A program made the translations under genes and the position numbers. The notes beneath the pieces are model-generated. The model made no database searches, was not told the DNA's origin, and saw only the letters and a list, made by a program, of their open reading frames with translations. Below are positions 49,354-57,886 of a stretch of DNA of 64,000 bases, one piece after another (the first letter of the stretch is position 1; each line of letters starts with the position of its first letter). Origin of the DNA: DVEG01 sp964405435 (GTDB taxonomy: Bacteria > Cyanobacteriota > Cyanobacteriia > Cyanobacteriales > Oscillatoriaceae); assembly GCA_964405435.1 (NCBI GenBank), contig CAYOOD010000004.1, positions 62,001-126,000 on the forward strand, written 5' to 3'.

Positions 49354-52323
49354 ATGGTCAGGAAGCGGTTAGAGTTCGCAGAAAATAGCAAAAGCCGTCG
49401 CCTCAAGCCGAGCGATCTGATCGACTTGCCCGACATCCAGCGAGAAATCGCTCAGTGGATGTTGAATCAGCCGGCAGAAGTCAGCCTGAGCGACATAGCG
49501 GCAGCGGTTCAAATCAACCTCTCAGATGCCCTCAGCGAACTGTACGCATTAATCGATCGCGGCTACGTTGAAGAGGTAGAAGTCAGCGGCGATTTGCGCT
49601 ACAGAATTCGCCTCGCCTCTAGAGAGGGAATTCAACAGTTACCAGAGGCAATCCAACAGGCGATCGCTCCCGGCAGCCCCCTCACCGTCATCCTGAATCC
49701 TTCCGGCGATATTACAGCGATCGCGGGTTCCAGTCTAGAACTCCGCGCCAGCGTCAGCAATAAGGGCAATCAAAGTGCCTTAATTGACATTTACATCGAC
49801 GAAGTATCTCACGCACTGCGGCAGTGGTGTGCTGCTCCCTTCCAGCGCCTCGCTTTAGGTTCCAATTCCAGCAGCGAAGTTATCTTCCAATTTCAGATAC
49901 CGCCCAACGCCCTACCCGGTTTCTACAATTACCTGATTGTCGTAGATGCGCCGCAGCACTACCCAGAAGATACGCCGATTCGCTACCCGCAACGGCTGCA
50001 AATTTTGCCGGCAATTGAAGACGCGATCGCCATCGGCGATCCCACGTTCACCATTTCCCCTCTCACCAGTTCCCGACAACCTGCCGTCATTCAACCCGGG
50101 CAACCCCTCCAAGCGTCTATAATCGTAGAAAATCGCTCCGATCGCGTCGATAGTTTCTGGCTGACTTGCCCGGATTTAAACGAAACTTGGTACACCGTCC
50201 GCTATCCAGAAGGAATCGAACATTTGGGATTAGTGACAAGTGGCGATCGCCTCAACCTCAACCCCGGCGACGCAGGCGAAATATTGCTGCTATTAAATCC
50301 CCCCCTCGATGCTTTAGCGGGAAATTATTTCCCCACCATTCGCGTGTACTCTGCCAACAACCCCGACTTAGTATTGTTGGATGTCATTTACCTGCAAATA
50401 CTTCCCCTCTACCTGCTCAACGTAGAACTGCGTAACCTCGTAGGAAAAGTGAGACGAATGCCGGGGCTATTCGAGGTGAGGCTGACAAATTCCGGCAATA
50501 CGCCCCGGGAAGTCGTGCTGCGTGCGATCGCGCTGGATGAAGAAAACATTTGCCGTTATAACTTTCCCAACGAGACGCGAGAATCCGCCCCTCAAAATAT
50601 AACGCAACTTCAGGTATTATCTGGCACCACCGCCAGCATTCCCCTAGAAGTAAAACCGATGAAATGGTGGCACCGCCCCTTTTTCGGAGGAGGGCTGCTG
50701 GTTAATTTTGCCGTCGAAATCGAAGATACCCAAAACCTGCCCCTGCCTAACGACTTGCCCAGGGGAACATTGATATGGGAGTCGCGCCCTTGGTGGCAGT
50801 TCGTGTTAGTCTTGTTAGCAGGGCTGGGAACAATCGCCGCCATAGGCTTCTTAATTTGGTGGCTGTTCTTCAAACCCCCCGTTCCGCCAAAAATCCTCGA
50901 ATTTTCCTCAGAAAGCCCGTTTTATGCCGAGGCAGACGCCAACGTCATTCGGCTGAATTGGCAAATCGGCAATCCCTATCAAATTCAGTCAATAAAAATT
51001 ACCGGGCAGGCAGCCGACGCTACCGCAGCGGTTCAACCTTTATCTTACAACTTCAGTCAAGGCATTCCCGCCGCGCTGAAAGACTTCTGCACCCTCCGAA
51101 CCGTCTTATCCTGTAAAAACGTGCGAACCGATGCCCGTCAACCGGGAAACTATACCTTTGAATTAACCGTTTTTTCCAAAAGAAATAAAAACGCTGCCGC
51201 CGATTCTTTGAAAACTCCCTCAATTCATATCGTCCCCGCAGACTCTCCCCAAATCAAGGAATTTTCCTCGCTTCTCCCTGTTTATCAAGAAACGAGCGCC
51301 AATTCAGAAACAGGCGGGAAAAATAACCCGAATCCGATTCGCATGAATTGGAAAATATCCCACCCCGAACGAGTGAAAGAAGTCAAACTCATCGGGCGAT
51401 CGCCTGACGGTTCAGTCAACAGTCCCTTAAAGCGCTACAACTTCACTGAGGGCATTCCTAACGAACTGAAGAGATATTGCACTCTCAAAGAAGAAATCGC
51501 CTGTCAATCCGTCCCCGCCGAAACGAGAGGTGCCGGCGATTACATCTTTGAATTAACCGTGATTTCTAAAACGGCACGGGGAGAAGTCGCCATCTCGCAA
51601 AAATCAGATACCATTAAAATTATACCCGAAAAAATCCCCCTTCAAATTCTTTCTTTCAAAATCAATGGCGAACCGACGTCTAGCAAATACCTCGTCGCGA
51701 TCGAACCCAAAAAGCCAATTCAAATCTTAACAATATCCTGGCAAGTAAAAGGCGGGAAAGACATGAAAGTAGAACTGCTGCCCGCCCCCGGCGGAGTTCC
51801 TGCCGAAGGAAGCCTATCTTACCCGCTCAGCCAACAGCCAACCCGCGAAATTCTGACGCTCAAAGCCACCAATGCAGGCGGCGAAGAACTGAGCCGCTCT
51901 GTAACGATTGAAACCTTTAACCCAGTTGCATCGGAACCGCCCGCAGCCGCACCCATGCGCCCCGCCACCACATCCGAACGCCCAACAGAAACAGCCGAGC
52001 CGCCAACAGAAACACCCACCGCATCCCCTGCAGCACCTCCCCTTCCAACCCTTCCACCGCCAGCAACAGCGCTGCCACCTGCAATAACGCCCCCGCCATC
52101 AGAGCAATTACCTATCCCACCCGAAGCCGCTCCCGTGGAGCCCCCGACAGCACCGATTCCTTCTCCGGCACCCACTGCCGCCGCAGCTTCGCCGTCACCC
52201 GCGCCCACGGCTTCGCCGAGCGCTTCGCCGAGCGCTTCCCCTTCACCCCCTCCCTTTGGCGCGCCGTCGCCTTCAGAGCCAGATTCCCTTTCACCCTCAG
52301 AAATCCCGCCGCGATTTGATTGA
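49354..52323 (+). CDS. Large membrane protein: winged-helix-like N-term, Ig repeats, TM, Pro/Ala tail
   Basis: 989 aa. Residues about 15-90 resemble a winged helix (QREIAQWMLNQPAEVSLSDI, LSELYALIDRGYVEEVEVSG). Ig-like beta domains fill about 105-470. A strong membrane helix lies at about 480-506, flanked by WW pairs. After it come two similar Ig-like modules (ILEFSSESPFYAEADANVIR; IKEFSSLLPVYQETSANSET), then a third, and a Pro/Ala/Ser-rich tail (about 865-989). The start has AAGGAGG eight nt upstream. The N-terminal half parallels the WD40 neighbour, so the two may form one membrane complex linking the baseplate to the membrane; inference only. Confidence 0.8.
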   Translation: MVRKRLEFAENSKSRRLKPSDLIDLPDIQREIAQWMLNQPAEVSLSDIAAAVQINLSDALSELYALIDRGYVEEVEVSGDLRYRIRLASREGIQQLPEAIQQAIAPGSPLTVILNPSGDITAIAGSSLELRASVSNKGNQSALIDIYIDEVSHALRQWCAAPFQRLALGSNSSSEVIFQFQIPPNALPGFYNYLIVVDAPQHYPEDTPIRYPQRLQILPAIEDAIAIGDPTFTISPLTSSRQPAVIQPGQPLQASIIVENRSDRVDSFWLTCPDLNETWYTVRYPEGIEHLGLVTSGDRLNLNPGDAGEILLLLNPPLDALAGNYFPTIRVYSANNPDLVLLDVIYLQILPLYLLNVELRNLVGKVRRMPGLFEVRLTNSGNTPREVVLRAIALDEENICRYNFPNETRESAPQNITQLQVLSGTTASIPLEVKPMKWWHRPFFGGGLLVNFAVEIEDTQNLPLPNDLPRGTLIWESRPWWQFVLVLLAGLGTIAAIGFLIWWLFFKPPVPPKILEFSSESPFYAEADANVIRLNWQIGNPYQIQSIKITGQAADATAAVQPLSYNFSQGIPAALKDFCTLRTVLSCKNVRTDARQPGNYTFELTVFSKRNKNAAADSLKTPSIHIVPADSPQIKEFSSLLPVYQETSANSETGGKNNPNPIRMNWKISHPERVKEVKLIGRSPDGSVNSPLKRYNFTEGIPNELKRYCTLKEEIACQSVPAETRGAGDYIFELTVISKTARGEVAISQKSDTIKIIPEKIPLQILSFKINGEPTSSKYLVAIEPKKPIQILTISWQVKGGKDMKVELLPAPGGVPAEGSLSYPLSQQPTREILTLKATNAGGEELSRSVTIETFNPVASEPPAAAPMRPATTSERPTETAEPPTETPTASPAAPPLPTLPPPATALPPAITPPPSEQLPIPPEAAPVEPPTAPIPSPAPTAAAASPSPAPTASPSASPSASPSPPPFGAPSPSEPDSLSPSEIPPRFD

Positions 52324-52614
52324 AGAGAAACTTGTCCCCCTTTCCGCTTATCCCCTAATCCCCCAATCCCGGCAAGCCTCCAACCCACCCTAGATGCAGG
52401 CTGGGCGGCAGGATGACTGAGCTTTCGCTGTTCGCCAAGTCTACTTTTTCCTCAGAGTCTTCATTGCCTTTTTCCCTTTTCTCTTCTTCTTCTCTGCGCC
52501 CTCTGCGCCTCTGCGGTTTCTCAAATTTAACTTTCCGGGAAAAACAAGTTAGTTTTATCGCTTCAAAAGGTGATTTTCTTATTAAAAGGGTGCGGCAGCG
52601 CGCACCCTAGTATT
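52324..52614. other. Intergenic region with dispersed repeats
   Basis: 291 bp between convergent genes. It holds CCCCTAATCCCCCAATCCCG (inverse of the GGGGATT block) and an inverted AACCGCAGAG-type unit (CTGCGCCTCTGCGGTTTC, 52497-52525). GTGCGGCAGCGCGCAC near 52590-52605 can form a hairpin. I see no gene. Confidence 0.6.
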
Positions 52615-54291
52615 TCACTCAAAATCAAACTGCGGAACTAACTGCAGCGTGCCGATGCCGAGGTCTTTTTCCGAGAGCCACGGCACCTCAAATAACGCCA
52701 TCATGTCTTTTAATTTGGGATTGCCGCGAGAAGCGCCAGTCAACCCCTTGGCAATGACCAATCCGCAGTAACCCTTGGTTTTCTTGCAGCGCTGGTCCCA
52801 CTTTTTGCGGGCGGCGAGGTGAACGGGGTCATTTTCCATAAATTCCCCGAACAAGTGCAACTGGCCATTTTCAGTTTTCAAAATGCCCAGGTCGTACTCG
52901 ATGCCCTCAAACGGATCTTCTCCGGGATTGAAGCCGATGCCCGTTAAACCGCCCGCCTCTTTCAATTCCTGAATCATCGCTTTGGCTTTGGGTTGCGAGG
53001 TTTGAATCAGAACAATGGGCAAGCCGTCACCGGCAGCGGTGACTTGCCCCGATTGATAGCACTCGACGCCCGCGCGCAGGTGTTCCACGGTTTCCCAGGG
53101 CACCATTCCCAAGCTGAGAAAAGCGTTTTTCGGTACGAGGTCATCGCGCAGGGGTGGGGGGGAGTTTTCTTCGTAGTCCTCGTCTTCCGCGTCGGCTGAA
53201 GAAGCCATCTCCAAGAGTTCGGTTTCCACGTCGGGCAGGGTAGAAACTTTGACATTGAGCGTCGGTGGCGGGGTTTCGCCGCCATCGGGTACGGGAATGC
53301 GATAGCGGCTGCTGAGGGCGGGCAGGGATTCGCCGGTGAGTTTTTTGCGGTTGGCACGCCAAAAGCGGTGCAGGGCTTCTAGGGCTACCCACACAGTCAG
53401 CGCTTCTTCTTCGTAGAGAAACGATCGCAAACCTTCTAGGGGGTGGAGGTTGCCAAAAGAGGGTTTAATTTCGGACCACGGCAAGTCGGCGAGGTCGAAG
53501 TCCGCATCGTCCTCGTCTTCGAGATCGGTGGCGGTTTCGTAGCTGAGGAAGAGGCAATCTTGACCGAGGAAGGCTTCTTCGAGTTGCTCGATCGATTCAT
53601 TGGCGATCGCCCGCTGCCGGAAGCGCCTGAGCGAGTCGAGCGATCGATACAGCAGTATGCCGTAATCCATCCCCAACATCCCCAAAATGCAGGCGTAGAC
53701 GCTGCCGATGTCCCACTGATTGATTTCGATCGCGATGATTTGGTGGTCCCCGAGCAATTCCCACGGGGCATCCCGCCAAATGTCGTAAGCCTTTTCGAGC
53801 AAAGCTTCCAGATACTGGGGCGGCACTTGCGGCGGTTTGCTGCTGACAACATCCTGAAAGCCCCGGAAAATTTCGTCAATTAGGGGCAAATCCGGCACAT
53901 ATTCTATCGCAATATCCAGATTTTGCAGCACGCCGCGCAGGTAGAACTGAATTTCGCGATCTTTGACGACTATTTTCTGCGGACGCGCTGGTTGAGCGGG
54001 GCTGTGAGGGTGCTCCATTGCTCGCAGCAAGGTGCGGACGATCGCCTCGGGGCCGCTTTCCGGACTGACCATATCCATCGATCGCACGAATCCTTGCGAA
54101 CCATCCACCCAAAGAATGCACTCGCCGGAGCCCCCGACTCCCGGCGGGGGGCTTATTTCTGCAAATTCGGCGCTAGCGGCTGAGTCCGCCGACATTGGAC
54201 GGCGATCGCCTTCCCAGACGCTGGGAATTTGCGGTAATTTCTGCAGGCGACGGCGGGTAGAATGATTGAGAGCTGTCATAAACTCGGTCAA
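52615..54291 (-). CDS. Conserved cyanobacterial protein of unknown function
   Basis: 558 aa, soluble, no signal peptide. The N-terminal half includes ECILWVDGSQGFVRSMDMVS, RPQKIVVKDREIQFYLRGVL and a helical WRDAPWELLGDHQIIAIEIN segment; the middle is acidic and probably flexible (EMASSADAEDEDYEENSPPP); the C-terminal part contains IVLIQTSQPKAKAMIQELKE and GYCGLVIAKGLTGASRGNPK. I recognise it as a protein widespread in cyanobacteria (DUF6930/DUF7309-like, name not certain) but know no function. It stands outside the eCIS arm, convergent with it, and probably marks its right border. An ATG at 54279 is an alternative start. Confidence 0.75.
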   Translation of the reverse strand: MTEFMTALNHSTRRRLQKLPQIPSVWEGDRRPMSADSAASAEFAEISPPPGVGGSGECILWVDGSQGFVRSMDMVSPESGPEAIVRTLLRAMEHPHSPAQPARPQKIVVKDREIQFYLRGVLQNLDIAIEYVPDLPLIDEIFRGFQDVVSSKPPQVPPQYLEALLEKAYDIWRDAPWELLGDHQIIAIEINQWDIGSVYACILGMLGMDYGILLYRSLDSLRRFRQRAIANESIEQLEEAFLGQDCLFLSYETATDLEDEDDADFDLADLPWSEIKPSFGNLHPLEGLRSFLYEEEALTVWVALEALHRFWRANRKKLTGESLPALSSRYRIPVPDGGETPPPTLNVKVSTLPDVETELLEMASSADAEDEDYEENSPPPLRDDLVPKNAFLSLGMVPWETVEHLRAGVECYQSGQVTAAGDGLPIVLIQTSQPKAKAMIQELKEAGGLTGIGFNPGEDPFEGIEYDLGILKTENGQLHLFGEFMENDPVHLAARKKWDQRCKKTKGYCGLVIAKGLTGASRGNPKLKDMMALFEVPWLSEKDLGIGTLQLVPQFDFE

Positions 54292-54591
54292 CTGGATGAG
54301 GGAACGATCTTACACGAGGTAGCGGCCTTACCGACAGGACTAATCCAGCTTTCCGCTGCTGACGCCCTTGTTTTAACCCCACTACCCCATTGCTGAATTG
54401 CACAGGCACTAACTCTTTTCTTTGGGTTGAGGACTATAAGCGACCGGATAGCCGTCCAACCCTATTACAAGCATAGAGAGTTTTTTGCTTGGCGCGTCGC
54501 CCTGCCGTCAAGAATCTCGACGATCTCGATACAATAGAGGGAATAGCCCATGCACCGTGCATTCCAGGGCACAAGGAGTCGTGCTTTTCCC

Positions 54592-54948
54592 ATGACACAA
54601 GCAATTGAGTCTCAACAACGAGGCATCCAGATTACTGAAAACGCCCTCAAGCAAATTTTGGCCCTGCGGGAGAGCCAAGGTCAGGATCTCTGCCTGCGGG
54701 TGGGGGTGCGCCAAGGTGGCTGCTCTGGCATGTCCTACCTGATGGATTTCGAGCAAGTTGGCAATATCCGCCCCGACGATGAGGTCTACGACTACGATGG
54801 CTTTAAGGTCGTCTGCGATCGCCGCAGCATCCTCTACCTCTACGGTCTAGTCCTCGACTACAGCAATGCCATGATCGGCGGCGGTTTCCAGTTCACCAAC
54901 CCCAATGCCAGTCAAACTTGCGGCTGTGGCAAGTCCTTTTCTGCCTGA
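54592..54948 (+). CDS. sufA: A-type iron-sulfur carrier (HesB/SufA/IscA family)
   Basis: 118 aa from ATG 54592; an in-frame ATG at 54550 would add 14 residues not typical of the family, and AAGGAG (54573-54578) supports the shorter start. The core GIQITENALKQILALRESQG, LRVGVRQGGCSGMSYLMDF and the terminal TCGCGKSF carry the three conserved cysteines that bind or transfer Fe-S clusters. It should act in the cytoplasm in cluster assembly for photosynthetic and other Fe-S proteins. A TACAAT box at 54530-54535 may be its -10 element. Confidence 0.92.
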   Translation: MTQAIESQQRGIQITENALKQILALRESQGQDLCLRVGVRQGGCSGMSYLMDFEQVGNIRPDDEVYDYDGFKVVCDRRSILYLYGLVLDYSNAMIGGGFQFTNPNASQTCGCGKSFSA

Positions 54949-55084
54949 TCCAACTCCCCCACTGCCACGTTCCGGGGTCTTATATTCGACTCGAGCATGA
55001 AGGATGAAGGATGAAGCGAGATTTTTTCTCACTTCTCACTTCACTCCCAAAATATTTATTAAATTTTACATATTTTTCTTCATC

Positions 55085-55410
55085 CCTCGCGCCACACACT
55101 TTATGAGTGCTCTTCGGCCTCGGCTGAGTGCTGAGTGCTGAGCGATCAGACAAGTGTTGAGTGTTGAGTGTGTAGGGGCTTTTCGCGAAAAGCCCCTACA
55201 GGAGTGTTGAGTGTTGAGTTGAAGAAGAATTGAAATCATCACTCTCCCCCACTCTTCCCCTCTCCCACTCTCCCACTCTTCCCCACTCTACACTCCAGAC
55301 TCTACACTCCAAACTCTACACTCCAAACTCTCCCACTCTCCCACTCAGCACTCAGCACTCAGCCGAGGCCGAAGAGCACTCCACACTCCACATCCCCTAC
55401 CCCACTCAGC
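55085..55410. repeat. Composite repeat region with heptamers and 30-bp palindrome
   Basis: GTGCTGA/GTGTTGA units at 55110-55225 and TCAGCAC units at 55343-55362 flank a stretch of CACTCTCCCAC and ACACTCCAAACTCT repeats. A perfect 30-bp palindrome at 55171-55200 (TGTAGGGGCTTTTCG and complement) is the full version of that at 29710-29731. CTCTTCGGCCTCGGCTGAG (55112-55130) recurs inverted at 55361-55380. The sufA-TPR gap (54949-55490) has no gene. Confidence 0.85.
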
Positions 55411-55490
55411 GCTCCCCACCGCAGTAAAATAGTTCGGCGGGCTCTCTATCAAGGCCCATACGCAACACGGTAGGTTAGTACATTTTGACT

Positions 55491-55913
55491 ATGGCTCAAG
55501 TTGTTGAATCGCTTTTCACAGAAGGAATCGAACGCTATCAAGCAGGCGAAGGTCCCGATACGCTGATTCCGGTTTTTAAGGACATCTGCGATCGCGCCCC
55601 CAAAAACAGCAATGCTTGGACTTGTTTGGCGTGGCTGTACCTGCTGGACAACAAGCCCGCTCAGGCTTGCAAAGCCGCCCAAAAAGCTGTCAAGTTAAAT
55701 CCCCAAGATCCCCAAGCTCGCGTCAACCTGGCGATCGCCATGCTCGACAGTTCCCAAAAGGGCGTGCGGTCGCACATCGAAGCCGCCACGCAGCTCATCA
55801 TCGTTTCCGAAGAACTGCGGGAGGAGGTTAAAAAGAACCTTGAAGAAGGATTAAGTAGAAAAGCGGATTGGAAGAGCTTGAAACGGGTGCAAGCCTGGTT
55901 ATTTGAAGTTTAA
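55491..55913 (+). CDS. TPR-repeat protein
   Basis: 140 aa from ATG 55491; a TTG at 55485 is in frame but unlikely. Three helical pairs are visible: TEGIERYQAGEGPDTLIPVF, NAWTCLAWLYLLDNKPAQAC, QKAVKLNPQDPQARVNLAIA, giving about two canonical TPR units. A C-terminal helical part (EELREEVKKNLEEGLSRKAD) follows. It is soluble, with protein-binding function likely. Small TPR proteins of this kind are common in cyanobacteria; the partner is unknown. Confidence 0.8.
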   Translation: MAQVVESLFTEGIERYQAGEGPDTLIPVFKDICDRAPKNSNAWTCLAWLYLLDNKPAQACKAAQKAVKLNPQDPQARVNLAIAMLDSSQKGVRSHIEAATQLIIVSEELREEVKKNLEEGLSRKADWKSLKRVQAWLFEV

Positions 55914-56205
55914 TTTCCATCTCCGATCGGGATTCTCACCGCCCCACCCCCTCTCCCATCCCTGCTAAACCGCTTTTTGTGACGCTTTTCGCGACGGCTG
56001 TGTCGGCGCGAGAACCGCCACAACCCCTCTACTGCTTTGCCAACTATGTAAAGAAATGTTTCAATCTTATAAAAATTCGCAATAATTTCTTAGAAAACTT
56101 AATGGAAAAAATAGAGATCCTAATGATAAGATTTTGTGAACGAAAGGATTACAAATTCCTTTGTTACTGTAGGCCCACTTACCCGATCGCAGGAGTTAAG
56201 CAATT
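55914..56205. other. AT-rich intergenic region
   Basis: 292 bp without a convincing gene. The right half (56050-56150) is strongly AT-rich and should hold the promoter of the 64-aa gene. CAGGAG at 56190-56195 is its ribosome binding site. Confidence 0.5.
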
Positions 56206-56400
56206 ATGACTAATGAAGTTGTTGGCATCAAACCGGAAACCCGCAACCACAAAGGATTTTTTATTCAGGAAGCCTCTTACAAGCTGATGGGAATCGACCA
56301 ATCAGGCTGGGCGCTGATTTGCATGGATGATGCAGTCTGCCACTATGTCGATCCGGATAACCTGGAAGTATCCGACGACGCCGATGGCGAACTTGCTTGA
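56206..56400 (+). CDS. Small conserved-looking protein of unknown function
   Basis: 64 aa: starts TNEVVGIKPETRNHKGFFIQ and ends acidic (DPDNLEVSDDADGELA), with a central IDQSGWALICMDDAVCHYV. No motif I recognise, no signal peptide or membrane helix. A good ribosome binding site (CAGGAG, 10 nt before ATG) and a strong terminator 50 bp after the stop show that this is an independent, probably well-expressed gene. Size and composition suggest a small cytoplasmic binding protein. Confidence 0.75.
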   Translation: MTNEVVGIKPETRNHKGFFIQEASYKLMGIDQSGWALICMDDAVCHYVDPDNLEVSDDADGELA

Positions 56401-56450
56401 GTTTTTTGACCTAGCACTTTTACAATCGCAGTCAATATGTTTCATACAAC

Positions 56451-56489
56451 GGCTGTCCTCGCATTTGAGGGACAGCCAAATTTTTTTTT
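56451..56489 (+). terminator. Rho-independent terminator
   Basis: GGCTGTCC (56451-56458), an 11-nt loop, GGACAGCC (56470-56477), AAA, then nine T (56481-56489). Textbook structure 50 bp after the stop of the 64-aa gene. Confidence 0.9.
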
Positions 56490-56633
56490 CAAGGGCGATC
56501 GGCAATTTCAGACGCCAGTCAAGTCAGCACCGTTCCCGCCAGCAATTGCGGCGATCGGCAGCCAATTGAGCCTGAGAAAATATACTTAAATAGGTAGATT
56601 CAACTAGCAGCCGTCCGCCTGCGGAACATCATC

Positions 56634-57566
56634 TTAGTTAGAAGCCGCCACCACTTCCTCTAAAGCTGGCTTGACTGTCGAGTATTGATAATCAAACCCC
56701 GATTCTAAAGTGCGTTTTGGCAAGACTTGCTGACCTTCGAGAACGACTTGGGCGGCATCTCCTAAAAGCACTTCTAATGCAAAAGGAGGCACCGGCAGCC
56801 AAGAAGGGCGGTGCATCACTTCCCCCAGAGTTTGGCACAATTGAGCCATGCGAACTGGATTGGGAGCAGTGGCGTTGAAAATCCCCGCCATAGCCGGATC
56901 TTTGAGGGCTTTCAAAATCAGGGCAACCATGTCGTCGCGGTGAATCCAAGAAAACCACTGCTGCCCGCTGCCGAGGGGACCGCCGGCAAAAAGTCTGAAA
57001 GGCAAAAGCATTTTGGCGATCGCCCCGCCATTGCCCAGAACGATGCCCGTGCGCAGAATTACCAAACGGGTGCCAGAATCTTTGACTTTTTGCGCCGCAG
57101 CTTCCCAGGCTTGACAAACTTCTGCCAAAAAATCATTCCCCGCCGCAGAGGTTTCGTCAAACACAGCCGTTTCGGAAGTGCCGTAATAGCCGATCGCCGA
57201 GGAATTAACCAAAACCGAGGGTTTCGGATTGGCGATCGCGATCGCCTCGACAATTTTCTCAGTGCCGATCGTGCGGCTGTCGATAATTTCCCGCTTGCGC
57301 TCCGGCGTCCAGCGCTCGTCAGCGATCGGAGCGCCCGCCAGATTCACCACCCCATCGCACCCTTTTATCGACTGCTGCCAATCCCCCGACTGTTCCGGCG
57401 TGTAGCCGACAATTTCCAGATTTGGGAAAGCACTGAGCGGAAACACCCGCCGCGCCCGTTCGGGATTGCGCGTCAAAACCAGCACGCGATCGCCAAGCTC
57501 ATGCAAGCGCTCCACCAATCGAGTGCCAACAAATCCAGTAGCCCCTGTGATAGCAACTTTCATCAT
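56634..57566 (-). CDS. TIGR01777-family SDR epimerase-like protein
   Basis: 310 aa from ATG 57566 (the frame opens at 57578; the shorter start puts the Rossmann motif near the N-terminus as usual). MKVAITGATGFVGTRLVERL contains the GxxGxxG NAD(P)-binding motif; LVNSSAIGYYG and WFSWIHRDDMVALILKAL are typical of the TIGR01777 (YfcH/SDR39U1) group; the C-terminal PVPPFALEVLLGDAAQVVLE and LPKRTLESGFDYQYSTVKPA match its DUF1731 domain. Exact substrate is unknown. It was once called a cell-division inhibitor (SulA-like) in annotations, without direct support. Confidence 0.92.
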   Translation of the reverse strand: MMKVAITGATGFVGTRLVERLHELGDRVLVLTRNPERARRVFPLSAFPNLEIVGYTPEQSGDWQQSIKGCDGVVNLAGAPIADERWTPERKREIIDSRTIGTEKIVEAIAIANPKPSVLVNSSAIGYYGTSETAVFDETSAAGNDFLAEVCQAWEAAAQKVKDSGTRLVILRTGIVLGNGGAIAKMLLPFRLFAGGPLGSGQQWFSWIHRDDMVALILKALKDPAMAGIFNATAPNPVRMAQLCQTLGEVMHRPSWLPVPPFALEVLLGDAAQVVLEGQQVLPKRTLESGFDYQYSTVKPALEEVVAASN

Positions 57567-57886
57567 CCAATTATCCACCCACGCTTAATACTTCTTAACC
57601 ATAGTAGGGTGTTTGGCGCGCCCTCCCGCTCGGCCCAATTTTGACAACCTGAAAAAAAAATCACTAGCATCGAACTAGACCTTCCAGGCTGCGCCAAGGA
57701 AAGCACTCCTCTCGATCCGTTTGTCGCTTCGGATCTGTCGGCGATTCCCGTAGGGTAGTCGGCTTGACGCGAAAACAGCCAAGAGTGAGAGAGCAAGCCG
57801 CAGCAAGCGATGGCGTCAATTGCACAGACTCTCCTAGAGCGCGAGCCAGAGAAAGGCTTCAATCGAAGTTTTGAGGAAAAATTGCC
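57567..57886. other. Divergent intergenic region upstream of the aldolase gene
   Basis: About 320 bp between divergent genes. No gene seen. It must contain promoters for both the epimerase-like gene and the aldolase gene; GGAGGAA-type signals are absent but GAGGAAAAATTGCC precedes the aldolase ATG. Confidence 0.45.

Noticed and set aside
55230..55427. 65-aa frame of SPTLPLSHSPTLP type
   Set aside because: Translation of low-complexity CACTCTCCCAC and heptamer repeats.
55979..56209. 76-aa frame ending in an ATGA overlap with the 64-aa gene
   Set aside because: AT-rich promoter-like DNA, no protein pattern; the overlap is probably accidental.
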